Assembly: GCA_945787885.1 (NCBI GenBank)
Contig: CALZJF010000004.1
Coordinates: 1-64,000 of the forward strand
From: an uncultured Bacteroidales bacterium
GTDB lineage: Bacteria; Bacteroidota; Bacteroidia; Bacteroidales; Bacteroidaceae
Length of the DNA: 64,000 nucleotides
Reading direction: 5' to 3'
Under the pieces are notes generated by a model. The model saw only the letters and a list, made by a program, of their open reading frames with translations. It was not told the DNA's origin and searched no databases. Made by a program: the position numbers and the translations under genes. Shown piece after piece: positions 43,452 to 52,308 of this stretch (its first letter is position 1; every line of letters starts with the position of its first letter).

Positions 43452-46400
43452 TCATTCTCCCCCCGAAGTGAGGGTCGAAGCAGGGGCGTAACCCGCAAAT
43501 TCAGGGGCAATCGTCGAGGAAACATGGAGCAAACCGGTAGAGAAATGCCCACCGCGCGTCACGAAATACTCCTCGCAGACCTCCGTCGTACCCTTCGGCA
43601 GATGCTCGAAGAAGAAGTCGTTGCGCGTGTCGCGCACCATGCGGTAAGCCAGTCTGCCGTCGGTCCAGACGTTTCCACTCAGCGGACTGACGGGCTCCAT
43701 GCTCGCCGGATGTCCTGCCTCAAGGCGAACGTAGTCAAAGTCGCGTGCGGCCTTCACGCTGATCGCCTGACGCACGCGGACTCCGGGCCGCAACAGCTTC
43801 GCCTGCCCACCGTCGCCATCGGGGAGGTCAGTCCATTTTCCATCGGCAAACACTTGCCAACGCCTCGTCAGCATCAGGTCTGTCCCGCTCGCCTCTACCT
43901 TCTCCACCGGCAGCGTGTAGCGCGCGCGGACACTACCCCACGAAAGTCCGCCGCCCTCCTTATATATATTATAGGCGTCAACGCGGATGGCCTTCGCCGT
44001 CTCTTCGGGTGTCAGCGTCCAGAGGCGGTGGGCCTCGTCGCCCAAATGCTGGAACTGCTCCGCCTCCTTGCCATAGCCCACGAGCAGGGCATACGTGGCA
44101 TCGGCGGTAGCGCGGCGGCTCTCCCACTGCTGTGTGCGCTTGCTCTGCAAGAGCCAGAGCTGCATTTCGCGCTGCAAGGTGGGAATGTCCTGCCCTGCCG
44201 TCCAGCCCTCGCCCTGCTGCAGCGTCTTGTTCGCGAGGGCTTCCAGTGCCATCGTCTGCGTCGGTATGCGATAGCTGTCCTGGCTCATCAGTGCGCGGTC
44301 AGTGTCGAAATACCTTCCCATGACGGGCGAAACCACCGTGTGCTCTACGAGACTCTGCATCGCCTCATCAGCCGCCACGATGCAGTCTGCCGTCAGCTGC
44401 CGCGGCAATGCTCCCGTGGCAGCCGCCTCAGCCAACACCTGTGCCATGACGCCCTTGCCATACATCGTCAGACGCTTCTTTTCTCCCTTCGCACGCTCAA
44501 GCAGATGCGTTGCCACAGCATCGGGCTTCAGGCCGCACAGCGTGCGGACGTAGAGATAGCGGAGGAGCGTCTCCGAAACGGCCATCTGCGGATGCTTCTT
44601 CAGTTCCTTCCATTCCTCAGCAGCCTCCTTCTCCATGTATGCCACGGCGCGGTCGAGCACTTCGTCTGCCAGACGGCTCTGCGTCAGGTTCTTCGCGCGG
44701 GCGAGCAGGATGCTCACGTCCGCCGTCACCCAGAAGGATGAGGGGAAACCAGGCAGCCAGGAGAAGCCGCCGTCGCCATGCTGACGGTCGCGGAGACAGT
44801 CGAGGGCGGAATGGCGAAGGGCATCGAGGGCGGTGGATGCTGGCATTTCAGCCCGCACCTCTTCCACTTTCTCCGACAAGCTGCGTGCCACTTCCACGAT
44901 ATACAGGCGCACGGCAGCATCGTTCGCGCTCAAGGCTTCCGCATCAAGCATACCCGGCACACAGCGGACAACGCTCCAGAGCGGATTGCCCGTAAACTCC
45001 ACGCTCAGCTCGGGCTTGCAGAGGGCATCGCCACGCGTCAGCTTGCCCAGACCGAGCGACTTCAGATCCACGCGGTGGCTTCCTGCTGCATCGAAGGAGA
45101 AGGGAACGGCGGTCTCCACCACTACCCTGCCGCTCAGCAGAGGTATGGCGCGCTGCTCGCCATCGCTGAAGGTGCGCCCCTCGGCATCGGGTTCGGTGCA
45201 AGCCGTAGCCCTGACGGTGAGTCGTGCCAATGCTTCCGCGAGGGCATCGGTGGGGTCAGTGGCCGAGGGGGATATACCCATGCTCCGCAGATTAGCCTTC
45301 ACGGTGAAGCGGAACGTGGCGGTGCCATCGCGCTCCACCTCGAACGCCTGCGTCTTCGTCAGCAGCTCCGCCCCGCTCTCCGTGTCGGCGAGGAGGAAAC
45401 GGAGCGTTCCGCGCTGCGGCGCACTGCTGACATTGCGCACCGTCACGGGGATTTCTGCCACATCGCCATCGCGCAGGAAGCGCGGTGCAGCCACTTCCAC
45501 CATAATTTCCCGCTGGGCTACGATGGTGTCGTGCAGCAATCCGAAGTTCATATAGCCATCGTGCGCCAAGGCGGAGAAGTTCCACTGCGTCAGGCTCTCA
45601 GGAAGCGTGAAGGCAATGCTGACGTTGCCATCAGCATCCGTACGGAGCGCAGGCATGAAAAACGCGGTTTCATCGAAGTTTTCGCGCAGGAAGGCATCGT
45701 TCGCAGCGTCGCTGCCTGCCGCTTCGTCAGTTTCCTCGGTCGCCGCCGCCCCGTCAGCAGCCTCGTCTGCCATCTGCCGCGAGCCTGCCATTTCCTTCAT
45801 CGCGAGATTGGAAGATGGCGGTGCAGCCATTGCCCTGCGCATCTTGCCCATCACGGGTAGGGCTTCCTTCAGGTCGCAGCAGTCTTCCGTCCGGGCATAA
45901 TAGGAGAACATCGAGCTGCGCCAATGCGTGTAGTCGCATTGCGGCTGCGACTTCGCGGGGGCGTAGTATGCCAGCCAAGCGGAACAGCTGCGCCCGTCCA
46001 CCCACATGGAGGGCTGATTGATATGTCGGGGAAAATTCAGCTCGAAGCCCCAGTCCTGCCGGGCGAAGGCATCGAGCGAGGCATCGTAGAGGCGTGCCAT
46101 GACGAGGGCATCCGCGGCACTGCCGTCGGGCTTCCGCACGCTCAGCGTCCAGGTTTCCTCTTGCCCGGGCTGGAGCTTATCGCGGAAGGTGCTCCATGAG
46201 AGGAGAAGTCGCTTGTCGGGACGCGGACGCTCCACCTTGCAACTGATGCTGCTGAAGACGCCGTCCTTCATCCATCCCAGATAAGCTATGGCGGCATCGC
46301 CATAGTCGGGTTGCCATTCGAGGTCGAAGGCGATGCTGTCGGCTATTTGCTGCTGCCGGCTGAAGATGTGTCCGCCCTCGGAGCTGACGACGTCATAATA

Positions 46401-48638
46401 CGCCCATGCGCCTGCCTCGCGGAGCGAGAGCCGCGCCTTCGTGCCGTCGTCGTCCTGCCTGATGCTCCAAGGCTCCGGCCGGCCAGCCTCGGGCTTCCGC
46501 CATGCTTCCGGCACGGCTTGGCGTGCTACGACGGTGGCTGCCGCCACGACGCTCTCGCCGTTCGCCGCCGTCACGTCGCACTGCGTCCTGAAGCGCACGT
46601 AGAACCAAGGGTGGCTGATGCCCTTCACCGCAGTTTCATCGGATATTTCGCGCAGGCACACGGGAATTTTGAACGTGCCATCGGCCTCGCTGACGGTCTC
46701 TCCCGTGACGGCTGGTGCGGCATCTTCGAGGCTCCGCCATAAGCTGAGCGAGCGCTCCGTGGTCCAGCTGACCTTTGCGCCTGCCACGGGGATGCCCGAC
46801 CACGTCTTCACGCTGCCGCTGAGGGTGAGCGTGTCGCCAAGTTGCCATGTTTCCCTGCCCGTCACCTCCTGCGGACGCGGCACGGCGAGCTCTACCCTGA
46901 ACGTCGGACGCTTGTATTCCTCCACGCGGAGCGCGACGCTGCGGCTGCAACCGTTGCCCGCGAAGCGCAACTGATAGACGCCGGGCATCTGGGGTTCGGG
47001 AAGCTGGAAAGTTCCGTTGAAGTCGCCCAATTCACGCGTATGGAGAGTGGTGTCGCAGACCACCTTTCGCTGCGGATTCAGCAGTACTACCTGCGCTGCC
47101 CACCCTTCCACGGGGCGCACATCGTCTGCCTGCTGCTGATAGATCAAGCCGCCGAAGTGGACGCTCTGCCCGGGGCGATAGACGGCGCGGTCAGTGAAGA
47201 GCTTGCCCGACGTTGTCAGACGCTCCACGGGATTATAGCCGTGGCCGAAGTGGGCATAGAAGGGCAGGAGATACTGGTCGTCGCCCGCACTGGCAGCCAC
47301 GAGCAGCCTGCCCTCGGGATGCGGGAGCAGGCAACTGCCATCAGGGGCAACGTCTGCCGACTCCCAACGCAGCGAACCGTTGCCCTGCGAATTTCTGCCC
47401 CAGCCGTAGTCGGGCAGCCGGGCTATCTGCACCTTGATGCCACTGCGGAGGGGTTCGCCGCTCTGGGCTTCCATGAGTTGCAAGCGCTGCTGATAGTCGG
47501 AGTCCTTCGCATAGCTGAAGAGCAGCGGACTCACGCGTGTGCAGTAAACCACGTTGAAATCGCGGATTTTCCCCTTTTCACAGAGTTCTATCCTATAGAT
47601 GCCCGGGGCATCGAACTGCAGCTGTAGCGTGTCGGTGTGGCTGACGTGAGCCGGAGCATCGCCGTGGCTGGGAATGGCGAGCGTGCGGTAGGACTTGAGT
47701 TTCGCCGTCTTGCAGAATTTCTCCAGTTGGCCGTCGTCCATCATCCACGGCAGGAGGTCGATGCCCCTGACGCCTTGCATCCGATAGACGCGCAGTTCGC
47801 CTTTCGTGCAATTGCGTGTGGTGACGCTGACGGGATAGTCCTTTCCGGGATAAAAGCCGGGGGTGGGACACTCCATCGAAGCCCGAATGTAGGCGTTCTC
47901 CTCATTGTGGATGTAGGCAGCAAGGACGGTGCGGGCGTGAGTGCCTTTGAGCTGCGGCAATTGCTGCCTGATTTTTGCGATGAATGCGCCCTTTTCTTCG
48001 TCGGAGAGGTCTTTCTGCAGCATCTCGTCGTAGTCCATCAGGAGGAGGGCTTGCGTGTATCCGCGCTGCTCATAGACGCGCCGCATTTGGCTGCGTGCCG
48101 TCCGGGCTTGCTCGGGGGAGATGCCGCGGAATCCTTCACGGTCGAGGACGACGCGCGTGAGGAGTCCGAGCAGGTCGTTCTGCTCCCAGCGGCTGTCTTC
48201 GCCCTGCTCGAAGAGCGTGGCATAGTCTGCCGTCCGTGCGTCTGCCAAGACTTCGGGCTGCGCGATGGATGCCATGAGGCTGTCGGCATTGTCCGTGAGC
48301 TGGCCGTAGGCGGAGAGCCAGAGCGCGCGCTCCACGGGGCGACGCTCGGACTGCATGGCGCGCTCTATCTGCCGCAGCACCACCTCGCCGCTGTCGGCGG
48401 AAATCTCGCGGGCAACGGCACACTCCGTGACCAATGCCCGCAGGAGCTGGGCATCTGCCTTCTCGTTGGCAGCCTTGTCGCGGATGCTGTGCAGCACTTT
48501 CAGGGCAGTGGCGGGAAGGTCTTTCTGCGAGGCTTCGTCAAACTGCGTCCAAAGCGCATCGAACGTCTGTGCCTTTGCGGCGAAAGGCAGCAGGGCGAGA
48601 ATGACTCCAAGGAGCATCTTCAACTTTTGTTCCTTCAT
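43452..48638 (-). CDS. Alpha-2-macroglobulin family protein without thioester motif
   Basis: 1728-residue exported protein, signal peptide MKEQKLKMLLGVILALLPFAAKAQ. Family features in order: an N-terminal helical region, macroglobulin MG1-type domain with YRPGQSVHFGGLIYQ (about residue 490), further MG domains, the bait/MG7 zone with LPESLTQWNFSALAHDGYMNFG and the DTIVAQREIMVEVAAPRFLRDGD block (about 1035-1060), then the alpha-toroid. Where thioester members have a CxEQ after NPLW, this protein reads GNPLWSVVRCVPGMLDAEAL, with no CxEQ. It would therefore act, if as an inhibitor, only by steric trapping of proteases in the periplasm. No pbpC gene is adjacent. Foldback element E ends 6 bp before its start codon. 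Confidence 0.93.
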   Translation of the reverse strand: MKEQKLKMLLGVILALLPFAAKAQTFDALWTQFDEASQKDLPATALKVLHSIRDKAANEKADAQLLRALVTECAVAREISADSGEVVLRQIERAMQSERRPVERALWLSAYGQLTDNADSLMASIAQPEVLADARTADYATLFEQGEDSRWEQNDLLGLLTRVVLDREGFRGISPEQARTARSQMRRVYEQRGYTQALLLMDYDEMLQKDLSDEEKGAFIAKIRQQLPQLKGTHARTVLAAYIHNEENAYIRASMECPTPGFYPGKDYPVSVTTRNCTKGELRVYRMQGVRGIDLLPWMMDDGQLEKFCKTAKLKSYRTLAIPSHGDAPAHVSHTDTLQLQFDAPGIYRIELCEKGKIRDFNVVYCTRVSPLLFSYAKDSDYQQRLQLMEAQSGEPLRSGIKVQIARLPDYGWGRNSQGNGSLRWESADVAPDGSCLLPHPEGRLLVAASAGDDQYLLPFYAHFGHGYNPVERLTTSGKLFTDRAVYRPGQSVHFGGLIYQQQADDVRPVEGWAAQVVLLNPQRKVVCDTTLHTRELGDFNGTFQLPEPQMPGVYQLRFAGNGCSRSVALRVEEYKRPTFRVELAVPRPQEVTGRETWQLGDTLTLSGSVKTWSGIPVAGAKVSWTTERSLSLWRSLEDAAPAVTGETVSEADGTFKIPVCLREISDETAVKGISHPWFYVRFRTQCDVTAANGESVVAAATVVARQAVPEAWRKPEAGRPEPWSIRQDDDGTKARLSLREAGAWAYYDVVSSEGGHIFSRQQQIADSIAFDLEWQPDYGDAAIAYLGWMKDGVFSSISCKVERPRPDKRLLLSWSTFRDKLQPGQEETWTLSVRKPDGSAADALVMARLYDASLDAFARQDWGFELNFPRHINQPSMWVDGRSCSAWLAYYAPAKSQPQCDYTHWRSSMFSYYARTEDCCDLKEALPVMGKMRRAMAAPPSSNLAMKEMAGSRQMADEAADGAAATEETDEAAGSDAANDAFLRENFDETAFFMPALRTDADGNVSIAFTLPESLTQWNFSALAHDGYMNFGLLHDTIVAQREIMVEVAAPRFLRDGDVAEIPVTVRNVSSAPQRGTLRFLLADTESGAELLTKTQAFEVERDGTATFRFTVKANLRSMGISPSATDPTDALAEALARLTVRATACTEPDAEGRTFSDGEQRAIPLLSGRVVVETAVPFSFDAAGSHRVDLKSLGLGKLTRGDALCKPELSVEFTGNPLWSVVRCVPGMLDAEALSANDAAVRLYIVEVARSLSEKVEEVRAEMPASTALDALRHSALDCLRDRQHGDGGFSWLPGFPSSFWVTADVSILLARAKNLTQSRLADEVLDRAVAYMEKEAAEEWKELKKHPQMAVSETLLRYLYVRTLCGLKPDAVATHLLERAKGEKKRLTMYGKGVMAQVLAEAAATGALPRQLTADCIVAADEAMQSLVEHTVVSPVMGRYFDTDRALMSQDSYRIPTQTMALEALANKTLQQGEGWTAGQDIPTLQREMQLWLLQSKRTQQWESRRATADATYALLVGYGKEAEQFQHLGDEAHRLWTLTPEETAKAIRVDAYNIYKEGGGLSWGSVRARYTLPVEKVEASGTDLMLTRRWQVFADGKWTDLPDGDGGQAKLLRPGVRVRQAISVKAARDFDYVRLEAGHPASMEPVSPLSGNVWTDGRLAYRMVRDTRNDFFFEHLPKGTTEVCEEYFVTRGGHFSTGLLHVSSTIAPEFAGYAPASTLTSGGE

Positions 48639-48644
48639 ATTTAC

Positions 48645-48842
48645 ATAAGTAGGTAATAAAAATTATTTTATAGTAAGTATATAGTAGGAATGATTATGGT
48701 TTGTATGTTTGAACGCTCTCTTTGGCGCATCTTTTAGCCTTGAAAACAGTCACATAGCCCGCTATGCTCCTTTATTTCAAGACTAAAACCTGCATCCAAA
48801 CAGTGCATTCAAACATAAAACTAATTTTCATTACCTACTTAT
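48645..48842 (+). repeat. Foldback element E, subtype II, complete
   Basis: 198 bp. Ends are inverted repeats starting ATAAGTAGGTAAT and continuing with few mismatches for 25 bp. The interior is a long imperfect palindrome: left arm GTTTGAACGCTCTCTTTGG ... TTTTAGCCTTGAAA pairs with right arm TTTCAAGACTAAAA ... CCAAACAGTGCATTCAAAC. The apex is CATAGC (48753-48758), cc, GCTATG (48761-48766). It is about 85% identical to element F over the interior, in the same orientation. It lies 6 bp upstream of the macroglobulin start codon. Confidence 0.85.
48810..48817 (-). promoter_or_regulatory. Promoter-like box inside foldback element E facing the macroglobulin gene
   Basis: TATGTTTG on the minus strand fits TAnnTTTG. 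Because the element is palindromic the same box occurs on the plus strand at 48704-48711, and both are kept in element F (51641-51648 plus, 51747-51754 minus). Activity is inference. Confidence 0.35.
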
Positions 48843-49131
48843 TATTATCGTGTACAGAGATATGATGGGCTGCGCTTTCAGTCTTCTGCCATGCCGCAGC
48901 CCTTCTTCGTGAAGCAAAAATAAACAAAACATGGGAATACTGCATCTTTATCATGGCTAAAAAGAAGGCTTTTTAACGTGCTTTTATATATTCTATGTCT
49001 GACACCTACGAAAAACAGGAGCTGTGACGGGGGTTTCCCCTGCGCGGCGCAATCACGCGAATGGCGCAACGAACTATTACGCAGCCACGCAAATTTGATT
49101 CATATTTGTTGAACACGCGAAAATATATTTT
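48843..49131. other. Spacer between element E and the 107-bp array
   Basis: Contains the inverted repeat GGGCTGCG / CGCAGCCC at 48870-48901 and no gene. Last 25 bp contain a partial array motif (TTGTTGAACACGCGAAAAT). Confidence 0.5.
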
Positions 49132-50096
49132 GAACACGGATTACACGAATAACACGAATGCGGATGAATGGCGATTCCGAAAAATTCGGGCGATTCGCGT
49201 AATTCGTGTTCAATCAAATTTTTCGCGAGGTATATGTTGAACACGAATTACACAAATAACACGAATGCGGATGAATGATGTTTCCGATAAATTCGGGCGA
49301 TTCGCGTAATTCGTGTTCAAATAAAAATTCCGCGTGATATATGTTGAACACGAATTACACAAATAACACGAATGCGGATGAATGGCGATTCCGAAAAATT
49401 CGGGCGATTCGCGTAATTCGTGTTCAATCAAATTTTTCGCGAGGTATATGTTGAACACGAATTACACAAATAACACGAATGCGGATGAATGATGTTTCCG
49501 ATAAATTCGGGCGATTCGGGTAATTCGTGTTCCATCAAATTTTTCGCGTGATATATGTTGAACACGAATAACACGAATTACACGAATGCGGATGAATGGC
49601 GTTTGCGAAAGATTCGTGTAATTCGTGATATTCGTGTTCCATCAAATTTTCCGCGAGGTATATGTTGAACACGAATTACACAAATAACACGAATGCGGAT
49701 GAATGGCGTTTGCAATGGATTCGGGCGATTCGCGTAATTCGTGTTCAAATAAAAATTCCGCGTGATATATGTTGAACACGAATTACACAAATAACACGAA
49801 TGCGGATGAATGGCGTTTGCAATGGATTCGGGCGATTCGCGTAATTCGTGTTCAATCAAATTTTTACGCGTGATATATGTTGAACACGAATTGCACAAAT
49901 AACACGAATGCGGATGAATGGCGATTCCGATAAATTCGGGCGATTCGCGTAATTCGTGTTCAATCAAATTTTTTCGCGTGATATATGTTGAACACGAATT
50001 ACACAAATAACACGAATGTGGATGAATGACGTTTCCGATAAATTCGGGCGATTCGGGTAATTCGTGTTCAATCAAATTTTTCGCGTGATATACGCT
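49132..50096. repeat. 107-bp tandem array, nine units
   Basis: Unit starts at 49132, 49239, 49346, 49453, 49560, 49667, 49774, 49882 and 49990; seven are 107 bp and two 108 bp. Every unit begins GAACACGAATTACACAAAT, continues AACACGAATGCGGATGAATG, has a central variable part (GCGATTCCG, ATGTTTCCG or GCGTTTGC), and closes with GCGTAATTCGTGTTC and ATCAAATTTTTCGCGTG. The unit is an inverted repeat (GAACACGAATTAC against GTAATTCGTGTTC), so each can form a cruciform. Not coding (107 is not a multiple of three) and not CRISPR. Confidence 0.9.
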
Positions 50097-50186
50097 GAAC
50101 ACGAAGGAAACAGGTAGTACGAACAATGGATATGGGTAAGGGCGAGCGTGGGCATGAGGGGTCTTGGAGATGCTCTGAGCTTCTGA

Positions 50187-50272
50187 TTCAGAAGTGACCA
50201 TATTCACCCCGAAAAGTGAGCATTCTGACCATCGAAAGTGAACATTCTGACCCCAATAAGTGGCCACCTGCC
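50187..50272. repeat. Array of 20-22 bp units upstream of the Fic gene
   Basis: Units at 50187, 50207, 50229 and 50251, form CCCCGAAAAGTGAGCATTCTGA shortened to 20 bases: CCCCGAAAAGTGAGCATTCT. Same motif family as at 33945 and 13214. Located between the 107-bp array and the Fic promoter. Confidence 0.7.
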
Positions 50273-50346
50273 AACGAAAAGCGCTGTCAAAAATCTGAAA
50301 AACTCAGAAAAACGGTGGAAGCTGACTATACCTCGACAAAAAACAC

Positions 50347-50354
50347 TACCTTTG
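50347..50354 (+). promoter_or_regulatory. -7 promoter box of the Fic gene
   Basis: TACCTTTG on the plus strand; transcription would start near 50361, just before the palindromic operator. Confidence 0.55.
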
Positions 50355-50375
50355 CGCGCACAATATCGCACTGCG

Positions 50376-50409
50376 AAGGTGGTACGCGTACCACCTTTGG
50401 AAGTGGTAC
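50376..50409 (+). promoter_or_regulatory. Palindromic operator of the Fic gene
   Basis: 50376-50397 is a perfect 22-bp palindrome with half-site AAGGTGGTACG; a third, similar half-site AAGTGGTACG lies at 50401-50410. It sits between the promoter box and the start codon, the right place for a repressor to block transcription. The winged-helix end of the Fic protein itself is the obvious candidate. Confidence 0.6.
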
Positions 50410-50434
50410 GACCAGCAAAATGCGCCCACGGCTT

Positions 50435-51499
50435 ATGACATTAGAACAAACCTATCAGAAATGGCTCAGCCTGCAACCGCTCAGCGAAAGGCAGCTGCAC
50501 AAACTCCGGATGAAATTCAGCGTGGAGTATAACTACAACTCCAACCACATGGAGGGCAACACCCTGACCTACGGCCAGACGGAACTGCTACTGCTCTTCG
50601 GAAAGGTGAGCGGAGAGGGCGACTTGAAAGACTTTATGGATATGAGGGCGAGCGAGGTGTCGCTGAAAATGATGACGGAGGAGGCAAAAAACAGCCAAAC
50701 GCCATTGACGCAGAACTTCATCCGCACGCTGCACCATACACTTCTGCGCGAGGACTATACGGTGTATCGAACTCTCCCGGGAGGCGTTCAGACAAGCTAC
50801 GTCGTACACGCCGGACAATATAAGACTCGCCCGAACAGCGTCATTACGAGATATGGCGACCGCTTTGAGTATGCCTCGCCCGAAGAAACGCCGGCACTCA
50901 TGACCGACTTGGTGGACTGGTACAACGAGGCTGAAAAAAGGGGCAAACTCAGCCCGACGGAGTTGGCTGCTCTGTTCCACTATCGCTACATCCGCATTCA
51001 TCCGTTTGAGGATGGCAATGGCAGGATAGCCCGACTGATGGTCAATTATATCCTTTCGCGCCACGGATGGCCCATGATTGTGGTGCGCAACCGCAAAAAG
51101 GGGGCCTATCTGGAAGCCCTGCACCAATCGGACGTCGTGGTAGGACTAACGCCATCGGCAGGAGCACATGCCTCACTGGCAGACATTCGGCATTTCTATC
51201 AGTATTTCTCGGCCCTCGTACGAACGGAAATACAGTCGGACATAGACTTCGTGACGAGTCAGGGCGAAGGGAAATGGTGGTATGACGGCGAATGTGTCAG
51301 ATTCCGCAGTCGCAATGCGGGCAGACTGCTGAACATACTACAGCTTCAACCTGACCTGACGATAGCCCAACTGGCAGAAGCCGTGGGCGTGAACAAATCG
51401 GCGATGCAGAAACTCCTGAAATCGCTTGAAGAAAAAGGATATATCACCAAGGGTGGAAAAGATGGGAAATGGCACGTCCTGGCTGTTTCGACCGATTAA
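50435..51499 (+). CDS. Fic-domain protein with inhibitory motif and winged-helix C-terminus
   Basis: Fic enzymes transfer AMP or related groups from nucleotides to target hydroxyls. From 50435, 354 residues (an ATG at 50420 would add five). The N-terminal SNHMEG within NYNSNHMEGNTLT fits the class II autoinhibitory motif S/T-x-x-x-E-G/N. The active-site loop is complete: HPFEDGNGRIAR at about residues 188-199. The C-terminus (about 290-354) is a winged helix with LTIAQLAEAVGVNKSAMQKLLKSLEEKGYITK, typical of DNA-binding Fic proteins. It is flanked upstream by a palindromic operator and arrays, downstream by a perfect hairpin and foldback element F. No antitoxin gene is adjacent, in keeping with class II self-inhibition. 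Confidence 0.93.
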   Translation: MTLEQTYQKWLSLQPLSERQLHKLRMKFSVEYNYNSNHMEGNTLTYGQTELLLLFGKVSGEGDLKDFMDMRASEVSLKMMTEEAKNSQTPLTQNFIRTLHHTLLREDYTVYRTLPGGVQTSYVVHAGQYKTRPNSVITRYGDRFEYASPEETPALMTDLVDWYNEAEKRGKLSPTELAALFHYRYIRIHPFEDGNGRIARLMVNYILSRHGWPMIVVRNRKKGAYLEALHQSDVVVGLTPSAGAHASLADIRHFYQYFSALVRTEIQSDIDFVTSQGEGKWWYDGECVRFRSRNAGRLLNILQLQPDLTIAQLAEAVGVNKSAMQKLLKSLEEKGYITKGGKDGKWHVLAVSTD

Positions 51500-51514
51500 C
51501 GCGCCCAAAAGCAT

Positions 51515-51583
51515 GACGACACACGGAGCCCTCGGACTTTCTCGCGCATGATGCTGCGAAGTCCGAGGGCTCCGTGTGTCGTC
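51515..51583 (+). terminator. Long hairpin after the Fic gene
   Basis: Perfect 25-bp stem (left arm starting GACGACACACGGAGCC) with a 19-nt loop, 15 bp after the stop. The tail is not T-rich, so it may be an RNA-protecting structure as well as a terminator. Confidence 0.65.
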
Positions 51584-51591
51584 GTAGATAA

Positions 51592-51779
51592 ATAAGTAGG
51601 TGTTCAAAATTAGTTTATACTAAGCTTTCTTGATGCCACTTATGTTTGCACACTCTCTTTGGCGCATCTTTTAGCCTTGAAAACAGTCACATAGCCCGCT
51701 ATGCTCCTTTATTTCAAGACTAAAATCTGCATCCAAACAGAGCATGCAAACATAAAACTAATTTTGAACACCTACTTAT
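51592..51779 (+). repeat. Foldback element F, subtype II, complete
   Basis: 188 bp with perfect 25-bp terminal inverted repeats (beginning ATAAGTAGGTGTTCAAAATT). Interior as in element E, same orientation, with apex CATAGC (51690-51695), cc, GCTATG (51698-51703). The terminal repeats differ from E over several positions while remaining complementary to each other, so the two ends have co-varied. No clear target duplication. Confidence 0.87.
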
Positions 51780-51792
51780 GAGGAGCAGGAGG

Positions 51793-52275
51793 TCAGAAAC
51801 CTTCTGCCACCTGCTGCACGAGACGTGAGGTTTCAGTCATGGCGAGCATGATGATGGCATAGCGCACGGCCTTGCCCAAGAAGATGTTGAGGATGGTCAG
51901 GGAGAAACGGGCGCGCATCAGGCCGAGAGAGACGGTGATGACGCTGCCCAAGAGGGGAATCCACGCCAAGAATCCTGCCCAGAAACCATAACGCTCCACA
52001 TAGTGCAGACCCTTGTCGAGCTGTTCGGGCGTGACGCGCGCCCACTTTTCTATCCAACGAGGATTGCCCATGCGGCCCAGCCAATAGTTGAAGACGGAAC
52101 CAAGCGTATTGCCTATCGTGCCCCATATAAAGAGGGAGATGGGATCAACGCCTGCCGTAATCAGGGCTACCATGACGACTTCTGACGAGAAGGGGATGAA
52201 ACTGCCGGCGAGGAAGGTGGCGAAGAAAAAGCCTAACACACCGTATTCGATGATGAACTGATAGAATGCTTCCAT
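51793..52275 (-). CDS. VTT-domain (YqaA/DedA-like) membrane protein
   Basis: 160-residue inner-membrane protein. The family phrases are FFATFLAGSFIPFSSEVVMVALI near the N-terminus, GNTLGSVFNYWLGRMG (the glycine-rich re-entrant segment with G-x3-N/Y-LG), and AWIPLLGSVITVSLGLMR, as in YqaA-type DedA relatives. Three to four membrane segments plus re-entrant loops. Some members of the superfamily flip lipids or undecaprenyl phosphate; the substrate here is unknown. The stop is 14 bp from foldback element F. The acyltransferase gene upstream ends 33 bp before its start, so both belong to one minus-strand operon. Confidence 0.92.
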   Translation of the reverse strand: MEAFYQFIIEYGVLGFFFATFLAGSFIPFSSEVVMVALITAGVDPISLFIWGTIGNTLGSVFNYWLGRMGNPRWIEKWARVTPEQLDKGLHYVERYGFWAGFLAWIPLLGSVITVSLGLMRARFSLTILNIFLGKAVRYAIIMLAMTETSRLVQQVAEGF

Positions 52276-52308
52276 GTGTGGTGGGAATGTGAGGAAAACT
52301 GGGAGGGA

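Noticed and set aside
48645..48842. Invertible promoter (inverton) as the nature of element E
   Set aside because: Size and inverted ends would fit, but the interior is itself palindromic so that inversion would change little, and related copies lie at gene ends. Kept only as an alternative.
49132..50096. CRISPR array
   Set aside because: Units are contiguous, 107 bp, with internal symmetry; no short repeat-spacer alternation and no cas genes nearby.
49578..50267. 229-codon repetitive open frame across the 107-bp array
   Set aside because: Unit length is not a multiple of three; the frame survives only by chance base runs and repeats the same peptide without family resemblance.
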